A stretch of 64,000 bases of DNA from JBCBSP01 sp964550935. Lineage in GTDB: Bacteria > Pseudomonadota > Alphaproteobacteria > Caulobacterales > Maricaulaceae. The DNA lies in the NCBI GenBank assembly GCA_964550935.1, contig CAZKBB010000003.1, positions 1-64,000 of the forward strand, written 5' to 3'. A program made the translations under genes and the position numbers. Below are positions 7,879 through 16,684 of the stretch, one piece after another. Every line of letters starts with the position of its first letter. The stretch's first letter is position 1. The notes beneath the pieces were generated by a model. That model was given only the letters and a program-made list of their open reading frames with translations. It made no database searches and was not told where the DNA came from.

Positions 7879-8910
7879 TCAGGCCCGCTTGCGGATGCGC
7901 GCGAGGAAGAAGCCCTCCATGTCCCGGCTCGCCCGGATACGCCGGGCGTGGGCGACGCCCTCGTGGAAGCGCCGCCCGTCCCAGCGCGTCAGCCCCGGCT
8001 GAGCGCCGGGAAGGTCCAGCGCGATCGGCTCGGCCTCGGCCTCCTCGCGATGCTCCAACAGGTGGGAGATCGGCGCCTCGTCTTCCTCCGGCGCGTAGGT
8101 GCAGGTGGAATAGACCAGAAGCCCGCCGGGTTTCAGGAGCTTCCACGCGCTCATGATCATGCGCTGCTGCAGCCTTGAATACTTCGTGATCCGTTCCGGC
8201 GACCAAAAGCGCAGGGGCGCCGGGCCTGAGAGATCGACCATGCCCTCCCCGGTGCATTGCGCATCGATCAGGATGCGGTCGAACTCTGCGTCGATGAATT
8301 TGTCCGCATACTGAGCCGGGTGGCTCGTGATCGCCTCCGGCCGGGCGTGGTGCTGCGCCAGCACCGCCTCAAGCTTCTTCACCCGCGCCGGGATCGCGTC
8401 GTTGACGTGAAGCGCCGCCTCGCCGCGCGCGAGCGCTGCGGTATGCAGCGCCTTGCCGCCGGGCGCGGCGCACAGATCGAGAATGCGCTGACCGGGCGCG
8501 GGCTCGAGCGCCAGCGAGGGCGCGAAGCTCGAGGCGTTCTGCAGGTAGATCTCACCGGCCTCGAACAGGGGCGAGGCCGTGAGCGCCGCTTTGTCCGAAT
8601 GCAGATGATAGGCGTCCGGGCACCAGACAACCGGCGTCAGCGCCGCGCCGGTCGACAAGAGGTCCGCCCGGATCGCCTCGGCGTCGCGCGGGGCGAGCGT
8701 GTTGATGCGCACCGATCGGCCGACCGGCGTGGAGGCGATCGCCTCGGCCTCGCCCAGCGAGACCGAGAAGATGCGCGAAAGGCGCTCCAGAAAGAGCGCG
8801 CGCTTGGCCGCCTCGCCGCCGCCCGGCGGCGAGCCCGCACGCTTCGCCCGGCCTTTTCCGCCGCCCTTTCCGGCCGGCTTGCCGGCGCGCTTCGCCTTGC
8901 CTTTGGCCAC
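7879..8910 (-). CDS. RsmB/NOP-family RNA (cytosine-5) methyltransferase
   Basis: 343 residues. A Lys/Gly-rich basic tail (1-35) is followed by the Rossmann methyltransferase. SAM motif I is DLCAAPGGK; the two catalytic cysteines lie in motif IV (DAQCTGEG) and motif VI (YSTCTY). The proline that normally precedes the motif IV cysteine (DAPC) is glutamine here (codon CAA). It most resembles RsmB/RsmF-type rRNA enzymes without the C-terminal PUA part of RsmF. Start GTG 8910, 4 bases after the proA stop. Confidence 0.87.
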   Translation of the reverse strand: MAKGKAKRAGKPAGKGGGKGRAKRAGSPPGGGEAAKRALFLERLSRIFSVSLGEAEAIASTPVGRSVRINTLAPRDAEAIRADLLSTGAALTPVVWCPDAYHLHSDKAALTASPLFEAGEIYLQNASSFAPSLALEPAPGQRILDLCAAPGGKALHTAALARGEAALHVNDAIPARVKKLEAVLAQHHARPEAITSHPAQYADKFIDAEFDRILIDAQCTGEGMVDLSGPAPLRFWSPERITKYSRLQQRMIMSAWKLLKPGGLLVYSTCTYAPEEDEAPISHLLEHREEAEAEPIALDLPGAQPGLTRWDGRRFHEGVAHARRIRASRDMEGFFLARIRKRA

Positions 8911-8914
8911 CGGC

Positions 8915-10204
8915 TCAGGCGCGGGTCTGACCGGTTCCGAGCACGAGATATTTCGTGGTGGTCAGCTGATCCGCCCCAACCGGACCGCGCGCATGGATGC
9001 GCCCGGTCGCGATGCCGATCTCCGCGCCGAAGCCGAACTCTCCGCCGTCGGAGAACCCGGTCGAGGCGTTGTGAAGCACCACGGCCGAATCCACATCCGC
9101 CAGAAAGCGCCGCGCGGCCTGCGCGTCGCCGGTCACGATCGCGTCAGTATGGCCGGAACCGTGCGCGGCGACATGCGCGATCGCGCCGTCAACGCCGTCC
9201 ACGACCGCCACGGAGAGAATCGCGTCGAGATACTCCGTATTCCAATCGACCGCCTCGGCGGCGGTCATGTCGACGATCGCGCGGGCGCGCTCGTCGCCGC
9301 GTAGTTCGCAGCCCGTCTCGTTGAGGGCCTCGGCGATGGCGGGCAGCTGCGCCTCGGCGACCGCCGCGTCGATGAGCAGCGTCTCCGCCGCGTTGCACAC
9401 GCCGGTGCGGCGCATCTTGGAATCGAGCACGATCCGGCGCGCCATGCCCGGCTCGGCCGCCCCGTCGACATAGACGTGGCAGACCCCGTCCAGATGACCG
9501 AGCACGGGCACGCGCGCATCGGTCTGAACCCGCGCGACCAGGTCCTTGCCGCCGCGCGGCACCACGAGATCCAGCGCGCCGTTCAGCCCACGGAGCATCT
9601 CGCCCACATGGTTGCGGTCGGAGTCCGGCGGGGTCTGGACGCAGTCTTCGGGAAAGCCCGCCTCGGCGAGCCCGGCGCGCAGGGCGGCGATGATCGCGGA
9701 GACGCTGTTCTGGGAGTCCGATCCGCCCCTCAGCATACAGACATTGCCCGCGCGCAGGCAGAGCGCAGCGGCGTCCGCGGCCACGTTGGGCCGGCTTTCG
9801 AAGATCACCCCGACCCCGCCCAGGGGCTCGCGCACTTCGGCGATCTCGACGCCGGAGGGCGCGGTCCAGCGGCGCACCTCCGCGCCCACCGGGTCGGGCC
9901 GGGCGGCGACCGCGTCGATACCGCCCGCGATCGCGTCGAGGCGCGCCTCATCCAGCGCGAGCCGGTCCACGAAGGCCTTGGTGGCGCCGTTCTTCTTCGC
10001 GGCGGCGACATCGGCCTGATTGGTGGTGAGCACGTGGTCGGCGCGTTCGCGCAGGGCTTTCGCCATGGCGGCCAGCGCCCGGGTGCGATCCTGCGGCGTC
10101 GTCTTGCGCAGCGTTGCGAAGGCCGCGCTCAAGCGCGCGCCGGCCTCTTCGGCCCAGGCTTGCGAGCGTTCGGCGGCGTCGGGAATTTTCGTTTCAGCAG
10201 TCAT
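8915..10204 (-). CDS. proA: glutamate-5-semialdehyde dehydrogenase
   Basis: 429-residue aldehyde dehydrogenase-fold enzyme that reduces gamma-glutamyl phosphate to glutamate semialdehyde, second step of proline synthesis. Seen: PLGGVGVIFESRPNV, CLRAGNVCMLRGGSDS, and RRTGVCNAAETLL with the catalytic cysteine. Full length. Its ATG shares an A with the proB stop (TGATG), so ProB and ProA are translated together, fitting the known channelled ProB-ProA complex. Confidence 0.96.
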   Translation of the reverse strand: MTAETKIPDAAERSQAWAEEAGARLSAAFATLRKTTPQDRTRALAAMAKALRERADHVLTTNQADVAAAKKNGATKAFVDRLALDEARLDAIAGGIDAVAARPDPVGAEVRRWTAPSGVEIAEVREPLGGVGVIFESRPNVAADAAALCLRAGNVCMLRGGSDSQNSVSAIIAALRAGLAEAGFPEDCVQTPPDSDRNHVGEMLRGLNGALDLVVPRGGKDLVARVQTDARVPVLGHLDGVCHVYVDGAAEPGMARRIVLDSKMRRTGVCNAAETLLIDAAVAEAQLPAIAEALNETGCELRGDERARAIVDMTAAEAVDWNTEYLDAILSVAVVDGVDGAIAHVAAHGSGHTDAIVTGDAQAARRFLADVDSAVVLHNASTGFSDGGEFGFGAEIGIATGRIHARGPVGADQLTTTKYLVLGTGQTRA

Positions 10205-11322
10205 CAGGCCTCCAGAACCATGTCGGTGGCGTGCACGAGCGCCGCGCCGCGGCGATAGCCGAGCACGGACTCGATATCTCTCGTCTTCTCGCCGAGCAGT
10301 CGGCGCGTATCTTCGGCATCGTAGGCCACAAGGCCCTTGCCGATAAGCCCGCCGGCGCTGTCGATCAGGCGTACGGCCTCGCCGCGCCCGAACATGCCGC
10401 GCGCTTCGATCACGCCGGCAGGCAACAGATTGCGCCCGTTGCGAACCGCGTGCGCCGCGCCATCGTCGAGCACGAGCACGCCCTGCGGCGACAGCGCGCC
10501 GGAGATGAATGCCGCGCGCGCGCTGACCTTGTCGGTGCAGGCGACGAACCAGGTGCCCACGCCCGGCTCCATCAGCCGGAGGAGGGGGCGCTCGCGCTCG
10601 CCGCAGGCGATGGCGGCCGCGCAGCCGGCCTCGGTGGCGATGCGCGCTGCGGCGATCTTCGTGGCCATGCCGCCCGTGCCGGTGCCCGCCGCGCCGACCC
10701 CGCCGGCCAGCGCCTCAATCTCGTCGGTGATCACCTCGACGCGTTCGATCAGCGTGGCGTTCGGATCGCGCGAGGGATCGGCGGTGCACAGCCCGTCCAC
10801 GTCGGACAGGATCACCATCGCGTCGGCGTCGACCATCGCCGCGATGCGCGCGGCCAGCCGGTCGTTGTCGCCATAGCGCAGCTCCTCGGTGGCGACGGTG
10901 TCGTTCTCGTTGATGATCGGCACAGCGCCCAGGGACAGCAAGGTCGCAAAGGTCTCGCGCGCGTTGAGCCAGCGCCGCCGCGTCTCGGTGTCGCTGATTG
11001 TAACGAGCGTCTGGGCTGCGATGCGGCCATGGCGCCCGAGCGCGGCGCGCCAGACCTCGGCGAGGTGGGTCTGGCCGGCGGCGGCGGCGGCCTGCTTGTG
11101 CTCGAGGCTCAACCGCCCGGCGGGGAGTTTCAGCGCGCGCCGACCGATGCTCACCGCGCCGGAGGAGACGATCACGATCTCGACGCCGTCGTCGAACAGG
11201 CGGGCCACGTCCGCAGCCAAGCGCTCGAACATGTCGAAGCGCGGTTCGCCCTTCTCCAGATCGGTGAGCAGGGACGAGCCCAGCTTGACCACGATGCGTT
11301 TGGCCCCGGCCAGTCCAGCCAC
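10204..11322 (-). CDS. proB: glutamate 5-kinase
   Basis: Phosphorylates glutamate in proline synthesis. Amino-acid-kinase domain with RIVVKLGSSLL at the N-terminus, INENDTVA and GDNDRLAARIA, then a PUA domain in the last 90 or so residues (length about 372, normal for the PUA form, the site linked to proline feedback). Start: GTG 11322 sits 4 bases after a perfect AAGGAGG; an in-frame ATG at 11340 gives six more residues but overlaps that Shine-Dalgarno and has none of its own. First gene of proB-proA-methyltransferase. Confidence 0.95.
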   Translation of the reverse strand: MAGLAGAKRIVVKLGSSLLTDLEKGEPRFDMFERLAADVARLFDDGVEIVIVSSGAVSIGRRALKLPAGRLSLEHKQAAAAAGQTHLAEVWRAALGRHGRIAAQTLVTISDTETRRRWLNARETFATLLSLGAVPIINENDTVATEELRYGDNDRLAARIAAMVDADAMVILSDVDGLCTADPSRDPNATLIERVEVITDEIEALAGGVGAAGTGTGGMATKIAAARIATEAGCAAAIACGERERPLLRLMEPGVGTWFVACTDKVSARAAFISGALSPQGVLVLDDGAAHAVRNGRNLLPAGVIEARGMFGRGEAVRLIDSAGGLIGKGLVAYDAEDTRRLLGEKTRDIESVLGYRRGAALVHATDMVLEA

Positions 11323-11466
11323 GGCGCCTCCTTCCGTCATGTTCGGCTTCGCCGCGTTACTTAAAGGGTTTTGCCGCAGCGCACAACGAAGCGGCTGCGG
11401 GTCGACGCGGCGCAACGGGGCGCCCTAGGGTCCCGGCGTCGTAAAACGCCTCTCAGGAGATGCTCC

Positions 11467-13515
11467 ATGACGCTCAAGATTTCAGCCGCCCTGATCGCGG
11501 CGGGCGCGACCTCGCTCGCGCTCGCGCCGGGCGCAGCCGCGCAGCGCGCGATGACGGTCGACGACCTGTTCCAGCTCAAGACCGTGCGCGAAGCGGCGAT
11601 CTCGCCGGACGGCGACCATGTCGCCTACGCGGTCTCCCATCCGCGCGACATCGTGGGCGGAGACGAGGACGGCTCGGCCGACCGCCATCTCTGGCTCGGC
11701 GAGCGCGGCGGTGAGGCGCGCGTCTACGTCAAAGGCGACATCACCGTCTCCGACGTCGCCTGGCGCCCGGGCGCTGGGACGGTGACCTTCACCGCGACGC
11801 GCGAAGGCGACGATCACCGCGCGCTTTACGAGATCGATCCCTCCGGCGGTGAGGCGCAGCGCCTGTTCGCCCATGAGAATTCGATCTCGGAGTATGTCTG
11901 GGGCCCTGAAGGCGAGACCCTCTATTTCGTCGCCGAAAGCGCCGACCCGGACGAGGACTACGAGGATCGCGGCTTCAACGCCGAGGTCTATGAGGAGAAT
12001 CTCGCCTACGCCGACGTCTGGCGGGTCAGCTTCGAGGACGGCGCGCCGGGCGAGGCGGACGCGTTCGGGCTGGACGGCCACGCCAGCGCGGTCGTGATGT
12101 CGAACGGCGGCGACTCGCTCGCCGTCGCGCTGGCGCCGACCCCGCTGATCGACGATCATTACATGAAGCGCCGCTGGCATGTGGTCGACGCCGATGACGG
12201 CGACGTGACCGCCGTCATCGAGACGCCCGGCAAGACCGGTCCGGTCGCCTTCTCCCCGAACGACCGCCGCCTGGCGATGATCGTCGGGGCGGACATCAAC
12301 GACACGACCGCAGGCACGCTGGCGGTCGCGAACGCTCGCAACGGCGACTACGACCTGATCGCGCGCGAGGCCGAGCAGCATGTCATGGACATGGCCTGGC
12401 TTGATGACGACACGATCCTGGCGCTCGCCCATGTGAGCACGGACTCAGCGCTCGTCACCTACACCCGCCAGGGTGAGGAGACCGCCCGCGTCGCGCAGGA
12501 CGAGCTCGTGATCGAGGCGATGGACCTGCACCGCGAGAGCGGCGTCTTCGCCGCGATCGCCGATGCGCCAACGCATCCAAACGAGGTGTTCTTCGGTACG
12601 GCCGGGGGCGAGCTTCAGCGCCTGTTCGACCACAACCCGCAGCTTGGCGAGATCGCCTTCGGCGAGCAGCGCACCTACAGCTATGAGGCCCGCGACGGCC
12701 TGCGCATCGACGGCGTGCTGATGACGCCGGCCGGCGATACGCCGGAGGGCGGCTGGCCGCTGATCCTTGCGGTCCACGGCGGGCCGGAAGCGCACGATTC
12801 CGACGGCTGGCTGACGAGCTATTCCGATCCGGGCTGGATCGGGACCGGCAAGGGCTATGCGGTGTTCTACCCGAACTATCGCGGCTCGACCGGGCGCGGG
12901 GAGGACTTCACCAAGCTGCACCAGAACGACTACGCCGGGGGCGAGTTCAACGATCTCGCCGACGCGGTCGGCGCGCTCGCCGAAGATGGGATCGCCGATG
13001 CGGACCGCGCAGGCATCACCGGGGGCTCCTATGGCGGCTATGCGGCCATGTGGGGCGCCACCGCGCTGTCTGAGACCTTCGCAGCCTCGGTCGCCTTCGT
13101 GGGCGTGTCGAACCAGATCTCCAAGTTCGGCACCACCGACATTCCCAACGAGATGTATCTGGTCCACTCGCTGAAATGGCCCTGGGAGGACTGGATGGAC
13201 CTGTTGCAGCGCAGCCCCGTCTTCCACGCCGGGAATTCGCAGACGCCGACCCTCATCCTGCACGGCGAACGCGACACCCGCGTGCATCCCAGCCAGTCCA
13301 TGGAGATGTACCGGAACCTGAAGCTGCGCTCGCAAGCCCCGGTGCGGCTGGTCTTCTATCCCGACGAAGGCCACGGCAACCGCAACGCGGCGGCCCAGTT
13401 CGACTACGCCCACCGCATGCTGCGCTGGTTCGAGCACTACCTTCAGGGCGAGGGCGGCGAACCGCCCGATTCCGAGCTCGACTTCGCCGACCTGCTCGGC
13501 GAGCGCGAGACGTAG
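11467..13515 (+). CDS. secreted S9-family serine peptidase (prolyl oligopeptidase/acylaminoacyl-peptidase type)
   Basis: 682 residues. Signal peptide 1-27 (LALAPGAAAQ). An N-terminal beta-propeller (about 30-420) gates a C-terminal alpha/beta hydrolase with Ser521 in GGSYGG, Asp603 in HGERDTRV and His636 in DEGHGN. Expected to clip short peptides in the periplasm. ATG 11467 is preferred to an ATG-like start at 11371 since CAGGAGA lies upstream and the signal peptide starts there. A repeat-rich spacer follows. Confidence 0.92.
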   Translation: MTLKISAALIAAGATSLALAPGAAAQRAMTVDDLFQLKTVREAAISPDGDHVAYAVSHPRDIVGGDEDGSADRHLWLGERGGEARVYVKGDITVSDVAWRPGAGTVTFTATREGDDHRALYEIDPSGGEAQRLFAHENSISEYVWGPEGETLYFVAESADPDEDYEDRGFNAEVYEENLAYADVWRVSFEDGAPGEADAFGLDGHASAVVMSNGGDSLAVALAPTPLIDDHYMKRRWHVVDADDGDVTAVIETPGKTGPVAFSPNDRRLAMIVGADINDTTAGTLAVANARNGDYDLIAREAEQHVMDMAWLDDDTILALAHVSTDSALVTYTRQGEETARVAQDELVIEAMDLHRESGVFAAIADAPTHPNEVFFGTAGGELQRLFDHNPQLGEIAFGEQRTYSYEARDGLRIDGVLMTPAGDTPEGGWPLILAVHGGPEAHDSDGWLTSYSDPGWIGTGKGYAVFYPNYRGSTGRGEDFTKLHQNDYAGGEFNDLADAVGALAEDGIADADRAGITGGSYGGYAAMWGATALSETFAASVAFVGVSNQISKFGTTDIPNEMYLVHSLKWPWEDWMDLLQRSPVFHAGNSQTPTLILHGERDTRVHPSQSMEMYRNLKLRSQAPVRLVFYPDEGHGNRNAAAQFDYAHRMLRWFEHYLQGEGGEPPDSELDFADLLGERET

Positions 13516-13924
13516 GATTGTCCCAAGGTCCGGGGTCGCTGCGCCCGGGATGACGGTTGAAGCTGACCGCAACGAGGTCCCGGGCCTTCGCTTCGCTTCG
13601 CCGGGAGTTCATTTGGGGCCCGATGCTGAACTCCCGGACGCGGCGATGCCGCGATCCGGGACCTCGGTGTCAGGGGCGTGAACTCCCGGACGCGGCGAAG
13701 CCGCGATCCCGGACCTCGGGGCGGACGGGCGCCGGCCCTGTCATGCCAACCGGAACGCAGCGGAGAGCCGGACCTGCTGCAGGCGCTCGAGGAGCCTACC
13801 GAAGCCTTCCCGGCAGGTCCCGGGTTGCTGACGCGCCCGGGATGACAGGGCGAGGCGAGTTGCGACGAGGTCCCGGATCGATGGGAAGCATCGTCCGGGA
13901 GTTCATATGAGAGGAGAGGCTCCC
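13516..13924. repeat. REP-like palindromic repeat cluster between convergent genes
   Basis: 409 bases without a gene. Two direct 39-bp copies lie at 13628-13666 and 13680-13718: outer arms CTCCCGGA/TCCGGGA around an inner CGCGGC/GCCGCG hairpin, ending ACCTCG. Two inverted relatives with other centres, bounded by GAGGTCCCGG and CCGGGAGTTCAT, lie at 13574-13612 and 13867-13906. A third motif, CCGGGATGAC, appears at 13545 and 13837, the latter able to fold back on CCTGTCAT near 13738. The same 39-mer recurs at 54.3 kb. Likely a non-autonomous REP-type family, perhaps also serving as terminator between the S9 peptidase and rsmI. Confidence 0.85.
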
Positions 13925-14698
13925 TCACCCCGTCTTGCCGCCGTCGGGGGCGTATTTGTTACGGTGTTCACGCTTGATCCGCGCGCCTTCGATGACGAGG
14001 ACGGCTTCGCCTTTCGGCGGCTCGTCGTAGAGCGCGGCGAGCTCGCTCAAGGCGCCGCGATGGACGCGCTCGAACGCCTTGGTCAGTTCAAAGCACGCCG
14101 CCGCCTGTCGATCGCCCAGCGCGGCGGCCGCGGCCTGAAGCGTTTCAGCCAGGCGCTGGGGACTTTCGAACAGGACAAGCGTCGCGGGGTCTTCAGTGCG
14201 CGCCTCGAATAGGCGGGCCCGCTTGCCGGGCTTGCGCGGGGGAAAACCCAGAAAGGCGAACTGGTCGGTGGGAAGGCCTGAGACCGACAGCGCGGCGATC
14301 ACGGCGGACGGGCCGGGCACGCTGGTGACCTCGAAGCCGGCCTCGATCACCGCGCGCACGACCCGGTAGCCGGGATCGGAGATCGCCGGCGCGCCGGCGT
14401 CCGAGACCAGCGCCACATCCGCTCCGCCCGCGATCAGCTTGACCACCCCGCCGGCGCTGGCGGCCTCGTTATGGTCGTGACACGCGATGAGGCGCTTGTC
14501 GGTGAGACCGGCGTGTTCGAGGAGAGCGCGCGTCACGCGGGTGTCCTCGCAGGCGATGGCGCCGGCCTGGCCCAGCACCTTCACCGCGCGCGGCGACAGA
14601 TCGCCCAGATTGCCGATCGGGGTGGAGACGAGCCACAGCTTGGCCGCCTCGCGGCGCGCGCGCGCTTCGTCGTCGCTTAGATCGCCGGCCCGGCTCAT
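13925..14698 (-). CDS. rsmI: 16S rRNA (cytidine-1402-2'-O)-methyltransferase, short form
   Basis: 257-residue tetrapyrrole-methylase-fold enzyme. Seen: LWLVSTPIGNLGDLSPRA, CEDTRVTR, DAGAPAISDPG and SVPGPSA, all diagnostic of RsmI, which methylates C1402 of 16S rRNA. The C-terminal helical extension found in E. coli RsmI (about 286 residues) seems absent: the protein stops soon after GEAVLVIEG, next to the repeat cluster. The start overlaps the lrp stop by ATGA, so it is co-translated with lrp. Confidence 0.92.
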   Translation of the reverse strand: MSRAGDLSDDEARARREAAKLWLVSTPIGNLGDLSPRAVKVLGQAGAIACEDTRVTRALLEHAGLTDKRLIACHDHNEAASAGGVVKLIAGGADVALVSDAGAPAISDPGYRVVRAVIEAGFEVTSVPGPSAVIAALSVSGLPTDQFAFLGFPPRKPGKRARLFEARTEDPATLVLFESPQRLAETLQAAAAALGDRQAAACFELTKAFERVHRGALSELAALYDEPPKGEAVLVIEGARIKREHRNKYAPDGGKTG

Positions 14699-15198
14699 CG
14701 CGACCCCCGGCGGGGCTTCAGCCCGGCCGCGTCCTCGACCGGCAGGACCGTGGTGTCCTTGATCTGCTCCATGGAGAAATGGCTCGACACGTCGTTCAGG
14801 TCCGCGATCTCGATGAGGCGTTTGTAGATCGAGTCGAAATGCTCCATGTCGCGCGCCACCACGCGCAGGAGATAATCGGTCTCCCCGCTCATGCGGTGAA
14901 ACTCCAGAACGTTCGGCATCGCCGCGACGCCCTCTGCGAAGCGCTCCAGCCAGCGCTCGTTATGCTGGTTCGTGCGCACCGCGATGAAGGCGGTCAGGCG
15001 CAGGCCCAGCGCATGGGGATCCACGATCGCCACGCGTTTGCGGATCACGCCGGCTTCGCTCAAGCGCTTGACCCGGCGCCAGCACGGGGTCTGGGACAGG
15101 CCCACCTGCTCGGCGAGTTCGGCGACGGGAATCTCGGCGTCCTCCTGAAGGGCGCGCAGGATCTTCAAATCGATGGGGTCAAGCGTCACAGCATCCAT
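14695..15198 (-). CDS. Lrp/AsnC-family transcriptional regulator
   Basis: 167 residues. N-terminal HTH (about 8-55, LAEQVGLSQTPCWRRVKRL) and C-terminal RAM/AsnC ligand-binding domain (about 70-155, MSGETDYLLRVVARD). Closest in layout to Lrp-type regulators of amino-acid metabolism. There is almost no room for a leader: an AT-rich GGATAAT ends about 10 bases before the ATG and no Shine-Dalgarno is seen, so the mRNA may be leaderless. The regulatory target is unknown; Lrp paralogs are plausible regulators of the ilv/thr genes 13 kb away, but no link is visible. Confidence 0.9.
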   Translation of the reverse strand: MDAVTLDPIDLKILRALQEDAEIPVAELAEQVGLSQTPCWRRVKRLSEAGVIRKRVAIVDPHALGLRLTAFIAVRTNQHNERWLERFAEGVAAMPNVLEFHRMSGETDYLLRVVARDMEHFDSIYKRLIEIADLNDVSSHFSMEQIKDTTVLPVEDAAGLKPRRGSR

Positions 15199-15332
15199 AT
15201 GTAGAAAATTATCCTAGTTAAACCCTGTGAGGCGAGCAAAATTTAGGCGCATTTTTCACGCGGGCGCGGTCATGCTCTCGCAAGTACTTTACAGGCGGCC
15301 CGAGACGGCCGGCGGCGAACCGAGGACGATCC
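15199..15332. promoter_or_regulatory. AT-rich divergent promoter region between lrp and a DUF6356 gene
   Basis: 134 bases. The lrp-proximal 30 bases (15199-15228) are strikingly AT-rich for this genome and hold a -10-like GATAAT on the minus strand (inside AAAATTATCC on the plus strand). Lrp-family genes usually autoregulate from such a site. No firm -35 was found. Confidence 0.45.
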
Positions 15333-15587
15333 ATGGTCAAGCGCGCTTTCACCGAGCATCCCGCCAGCGTCGGCGAAACCTATGGCCAGCATATGGGCCA
15401 GGCCGCGTCGTTCGGCGGATGGATGATCCTCGGCGGGCTCGCCTGCCTGATCCACGGCCTTTTGCCCTTCGCCTTCAAGTCGACGGGCTCGAAAATCATC
15501 ACGCGACTGCATGCGCGCATGGTGATCCACCGCGACCGGTGCGCGGATGCGCCCTCGCACGCCCCGGCGGCGGAGCGCACCGCCTGA
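15333..15587 (+). CDS. DUF6356-family small membrane protein
   Basis: 84 residues: an N-terminal FTEHPASVGETYGQH block, one hydrophobic segment (about 27-48, MILGGLACLIHGLLPFAF) and GSKIITRLHARMV, the pattern I know as DUF6356. Function unknown. It precedes the YeiH gene by 13 bases and is probably co-transcribed with it. Confidence 0.75.
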   Translation: MVKRAFTEHPASVGETYGQHMGQAASFGGWMILGGLACLIHGLLPFAFKSTGSKIITRLHARMVIHRDRCADAPSHAPAAERTA

Positions 15588-15600
15588 ACCGGACCGGCCC

Positions 15601-16623
15601 ATGAAAGTTCTCCCACACGGGTCCGGCAGGCTCGCCGCCGGGGCGGGGTCGCATGTCCGGCGCATCGCTCCGGGTCTCACGCTCGCCGTCGCGATCGCCG
15701 CGGCCGCGATCGCGACCGAGCGGCTGACCGGCTGGCCGGCGATGCTGTTCGCACTCGCCTTCGGCATGGCCGCACACCGGTTGACCCGCGCGCCGCGTGT
15801 TGCGGCGGGGGTGACCTTCGCCTCGAAGTCCATCCTGCGTCTGGGCGTCGTGTTGATCGGCGCCGGCGTTACGGCCGGTGAGATCCGCGCGCTCGGCGCC
15901 GGCGCGGTCGTCACCGCCGCGGCCTCGACCGCGATCACGCTGACGCTCGGTTGGACGATCGCGCGCTGGTGCGGGCTCAGCCGCGGCCACGCGGTACTTT
16001 CGGCGGGCGCGACCGCAATCTGCGGCGCCTCGGCCGCCCTCGCCATCGCCGCGGTCCTGCCGCGTGAGCGCGCGCATGAGCGCAACCTGATCCTGACGAT
16101 CGCCGGCGTCACCGCCATGTCGACGCTCGTCATGGTGGTCTATCCCGCGATCGCGCTGAAGGCCGGGTTCGACGCCCGTCAGGCGGGCGTCTTCCTGGGC
16201 GCCTCCATCCACGACGTGGCCCAGGTGATGGGCGCGGGCTTCATCCTCGGCCCCGACGTGGCCGAGACCGCCGGCGTGACCAAGCTCGCCCGCGTCGCGC
16301 TTCTGGCCCCGGCGGTCGTGTTCATCGCCTGGCGCATGCGCCGCAGCGACCCGGCGCAGACCACGCCCGCGCCCCTCCCGCTCTTCCTTCTGGGCTTCGC
16401 CGCGCTCGTGCTGGCCAACTCGCTGGGGCTCATCCCGGCGGCGGCGCAAGAGCTGCTGGTTCAGGCCTCACGCGTCTGCCTGGTGATCGCGGTCGCCGCG
16501 ATCGGGCTGAAGGCCGCGCCGGGCGCGCTGATCGCGGCCGGTCCGCGTCCGGCGCTGGCCATGACGCTGCAGACCGGGCTCATCGCGATCATCGCCTTCA
16601 TCGGGGCGGCTCTCACGGTGTAG
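15601..16623 (+). CDS. YeiH/UPF0324-family putative sulfate exporter
   Basis: 340-residue inner-membrane protein with about ten hydrophobic segments. The family signature lies in the middle: LSAGATAICGASA (near 137-150) and GASIHDVAQVMGAG (near 200-214). Members are predicted anion or sulfonate exporters. Start ATG 15601 was chosen over 15547 because it follows the DUF6356 stop at 15587. Confidence 0.85.
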   Translation: MKVLPHGSGRLAAGAGSHVRRIAPGLTLAVAIAAAAIATERLTGWPAMLFALAFGMAAHRLTRAPRVAAGVTFASKSILRLGVVLIGAGVTAGEIRALGAGAVVTAAASTAITLTLGWTIARWCGLSRGHAVLSAGATAICGASAALAIAAVLPRERAHERNLILTIAGVTAMSTLVMVVYPAIALKAGFDARQAGVFLGASIHDVAQVMGAGFILGPDVAETAGVTKLARVALLAPAVVFIAWRMRRSDPAQTTPAPLPLFLLGFAALVLANSLGLIPAAAQELLVQASRVCLVIAVAAIGLKAAPGALIAAGPRPALAMTLQTGLIAIIAFIGAALTV

Positions 16624-16684
16624 CAGCCTTGGCGCGGCGCGCGCGGCGGTCCAGTCTGGATGGCCAGACCCCTCGGAGAGCCCC

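Noticed and set aside
10114..11364. Long plus-strand ORF (416 codons) opposite proA-proB
   Set aside because: Arg/Ala/Gly-rich shadow frame of the GC-rich proB gene, no recognisable domain; the minus-strand product is clearly ProB.
13628..13718. Short CRISPR array
   Set aside because: Only two units with a 13-base gap, internally palindromic, with inverted variants nearby and no cas genes. It is a REP-like element.
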